Shown in pieces: positions 12,703 to 14,523 of a stretch of DNA of 14,523 bases. Within the stretch, counting starts at the first letter, position 1, and every line of letters begins with the position of its first letter. This stretch comes from Acidimicrobiales bacterium (GTDB taxonomy: Bacteria > Actinomycetota > Acidimicrobiia > Acidimicrobiales > Acidimicrobilacustridaceae): assembly GCA_023261915.1 (NCBI GenBank), contig JALRFT010000064.1, positions 1-14,523 on the forward strand, read 5' to 3'. The position numbers and the translations under genes were made by a program. The notes beneath the pieces are model-generated. The model searched no databases, was not told the origin of the DNA, and was given only the letters and a program-made list of their open reading frames with translations.

Positions 12703-12720
12703 GCCGAACGGGTGCCTCAG
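12699..12720. terminator. Weak inverted repeat at convergent stop codons
   Basis: CTGAG (12699-12703) and CTCAG (12716-12720) hold the stop codons of the phosphoesterase and mutase genes in a 5-bp stem around 12 bases. An inner CCG-AA-CGG could fold. There is no T-run; support is mainly positional. Confidence 0.25.
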
Positions 12721-14523
12721 CGGGCCCGCCGGTCAGCGACGATGCGGGCGAGGTCGGACATGATCCGGCCCAACTCGAAGTCCTTAGGGGTGTAGACCGC
12801 CGCCACCCCGGCCTCGGTCAGGGGTCCACGGTCCTCCTCAGGGATGATGCCGCCCACGACCACCGGGGCGTCCACACCGGCGTCGGCGAGCAGACGCAGC
12901 ACCTCGGGGACGAGGGAGAGGTGGCTGCCCGAGAGGATTGACAGGCCGATCACGTCGGGGTCCTCGTCACGGGCCACGGCCGCGATCTGTTCCGGAGTGA
13001 GGCGGATGCCCTGGTAAATGACCTCGAAGCCGGTGTCTCGCGCCGCCACGGCGATCTGCTCGGCACCACTGGAGTGACCGTCGAGCCCGGGCTTGGCGAC
13101 GAGGAACCGGGGTGGGCCCCCGGGAATGGCCGCCACCTGAACAGCGGCCTCGGCGAGACCATCGGGCAGGATCCCCGCACCGAGGGCCGCTGCCACACCA
13201 GTGGGCGCCCGGTACTCACCGAAGATTTCCCGGAGCGCACCGGCCCACTCCCCGGTGGTGCCACCGGCGTGGGCGAGATCGATGGTGGCGGGCATGATGT
13301 TGTCGCCTGACTCGGCGGCCCGGCGCAACTCGTCGATGGCCCGTTTTACGGCGTCGGCGTCGCGTTCCGCCCGCCACACTTCGACACCGGCGATGGTGGT
13401 TTCCTCCACGGCGGGGTCGACCTTGAGGATTGACTCCTCGCCGCCGAGGGGGGACACGGCCGTCTCGGTGAACCGGTTCACCCCGACCACCGTCTGCTCG
13501 CCCGCCTCGATGCGGCGCACGCGCTCGGCGTTGGACCGCACGAGCCGGCCCTTGAGTTCCTCAATGGCGGCGAAGGCCCCGCCGAGGGCGAGGACGTCGT
13601 CGAGCTCGGCGCGGGCAGCATCACGGAGCTCGGCGGTGAGGGACTCCATGACGTGGCTACCGGCGAAGAGGTCGCCGTACTCCAGCAGGTCGGACTCGAA
13701 CGCCAGCACCTGTTGCATGCGCAACGACCACTGCTGGTCCCACGGCCGGGGCAGACCGAGTGCCTCGTTCCACGCCGGCAATTGGATCGAACGCGCCCGA
13801 GCGTCGCGGGACATGGTGACCGCCAGCATCTCAAGCACGATCCGCTGCACGTTGTTCTCGGGCTGGGACTCGGTGAGACCCAACGAGTTCACCTGCACGC
13901 CGTAGCGGAAGCGACGTTGCTTGGGATCGGTGACGCCGTAACGCTCAAGAGTGATGGTGTCCCACAGGTCGGTGAACGCCCGGAGCTTGGCCGTCTCCTC
14001 CACGAAGCGGATGCCGGCGTTGACGAAAAACGAGATGGACCCGACGACCGCACCCATGCGTTCGGGGGTGACCTGACCGGAGTCGCGCACGGCGTCAAGC
14101 ACGTCGATGGCCGTGGCGAGGCTGTAGGCAATCTCCTGGACGGGCGTGGCCCCCGCTTCTTGGAGGTGGTACGAGCACACGTTCATCGGGTTCCACTTCG
14201 GAATCCACTCCGAGCAGAACGCCACCATGTCGACGATCAGTCGACGAGAGGGTTCGGGCGGGAAGATGTAGGTGCCCCGCGACAGGTACTCCTTGACGAT
14301 GTCGTTCTGGGTGGTTCCCCGCAGGGCAGCCGACGCCACACCCTGTTCCTCGGCGTTGGCCACATACAGGCCCAGCATCCACGCCGCCGGAGCGTTGATG
14401 GTCATCGAGGTGTTCATCTCGCCCACCGGGATGCCGTCGAGCAGCGCCCGCATGTGGCCCAGATGGGCAACCGGCACCCCGACCTTGCCCACCTCACCGC
14501 GAGCCCGGGGGTCATCGGGGTCA
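12717..14523 (-). CDS. ecm: Coenzyme B12-dependent ethylmalonyl-CoA mutase (5' end cut by window edge)
   Basis: The frame is open from the right edge to TGA at 12719-12717, showing 601 codons of a family of about 650-700. A GTG at 14492 is internal (it reads R-A-R-G-E-V-G-K), so the true start lies outside. The TIM-barrel part has MNTSMTINAPA and WNPMNVCSYHLQEAGAT, both shared with ethylmalonyl-CoA mutase/MeaA. YGVQVNSLGLTESQPENN and QLPAWNEALGLPRPWDQQWS follow. The C-terminal cobalamin domain (about 13100-12720) has the base-off motif DGHSSG (DxHxxG; Asp codon at 13082-13080), SILSGSHL and GGIIPEED. The enzyme converts ethylmalonyl-CoA to methylsuccinyl-CoA, right after Ccr and epimerase. 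Barrel and B12 domain are on one chain. Methylmalonyl-CoA mutase is the main alternative but fits the barrel motifs less well. Confidence 0.88.
   Translation of the reverse strand, partial: DPDDPRARGEVGKVGVPVAHLGHMRALLDGIPVGEMNTSMTINAPAAWMLGLYVANAEEQGVASAALRGTTQNDIVKEYLSRGTYIFPPEPSRRLIVDMVAFCSEWIPKWNPMNVCSYHLQEAGATPVQEIAYSLATAIDVLDAVRDSGQVTPERMGAVVGSISFFVNAGIRFVEETAKLRAFTDLWDTITLERYGVTDPKQRRFRYGVQVNSLGLTESQPENNVQRIVLEMLAVTMSRDARARSIQLPAWNEALGLPRPWDQQWSLRMQQVLAFESDLLEYGDLFAGSHVMESLTAELRDAARAELDDVLALGGAFAAIEELKGRLVRSNAERVRRIEAGEQTVVGVNRFTETAVSPLGGEESILKVDPAVEETTIAGVEVWRAERDADAVKRAIDELRRAAESGDNIMPATIDLAHAGGTTGEWAGALREIFGEYRAPTGVAAALGAGILPDGLAEAAVQVAAIPGGPPRFLVAKPGLDGHSSGAEQIAVAARDTGFEVIYQGIRLTPEQIAAVARDEDPDVIGLSILSGSHLSLVPEVLRLLADAGVDAPVVVGGIIPEEDRGPLTEAGVAAVYTPKDFELGRIMSDLARIVADRRAR

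Noticed and set aside
12717..14492. Taking the GTG at 14492 as the mutase start
   Set aside because: The frame continues to the window edge with family-typical residues (R-A-R-G-E-V-G-K across the GTG), so that codon is an internal Val.
1..14523. CRISPR arrays, tRNA or rRNA genes, insertion sequences, attachment sites
   Set aside because: No regularly spaced repeats, cloverleaf-like sequence, transposase or integrase motifs, or terminal repeats were seen; nearly all bases are taken by supported genes.

Overview
The window looks like a piece of a GC-rich actinobacterial chromosome. The evidence is strong G/C bias at third codon positions, frequent GTG starts, a small acyl-CoA carboxylase epsilon-type subunit (an actinobacterial trait), and TAnnnT -10 boxes placed so that transcription starts at or within about two bases of the start codon. 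An acidimicrobial lineage is plausible but is inference. Nothing mobile, no CRISPR array and no RNA gene was seen. The region is dense housekeeping and central-carbon sequence: 13 protein genes, two of them cut by the window edges.

Layout. (1) 1-577, minus: 3'-truncated metallo-beta-lactamase hydrolase, divergent from a ketopantoate-reductase family gene (603-1553, plus) over a very short region where two -10 boxes overlap. (2) 1590-2768, minus: acetyl-CoA acetyltransferase (thiolase), convergent with the reductase. (3) 2884-3591, plus: PIG-L/LmbE deacetylase. (4) 3627-6128, plus: crotonyl-CoA carboxylase/reductase, then methylmalonyl/ethylmalonyl-CoA epimerase, then a small membrane protein that may start at a non-standard ATC. 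(5) 6138-7082, minus: renalase-like flavoprotein, divergent from a stand-alone 5'-3' exonuclease (7186-8064, plus). (6) 8073-9479, minus: persulfide dioxygenase-rhodanese fusion of CstB type, convergent with the exonuclease through a hairpin that holds both stop codons, and divergent from a CsoR/CstR-family repressor (9574-9843, plus). Two TACCCC-N2-GGGGTA operators lie between them. (7) 9908-11685, plus: acyl-CoA carboxylase beta and epsilon subunits, then a calcineurin-like phosphoesterase (11695-12702). (8) 12717-14523, minus: 5'-truncated B12-dependent mutase, best matched to ethylmalonyl-CoA mutase.

How the genes work together. Thiolase, Ccr, epimerase, the mutase and the acyl-CoA carboxylase are five steps of the ethylmalonyl-CoA pathway for acetyl-CoA assimilation and its propionyl-CoA outlet. 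They are spread over several transcription units in one 13-kb stretch rather than in one operon. The CstR/CstB pair forms a separate self-contained module for sensing and detoxifying reactive sulfur. I found no clearly undescribed multi-gene system. The best leads are the twin-operator sulfur divergon, the apparent ATC start after a good Shine-Dalgarno, the near-universal leaderless promoter arrangement, and the substitution at the carboxylase substrate-specificity position.
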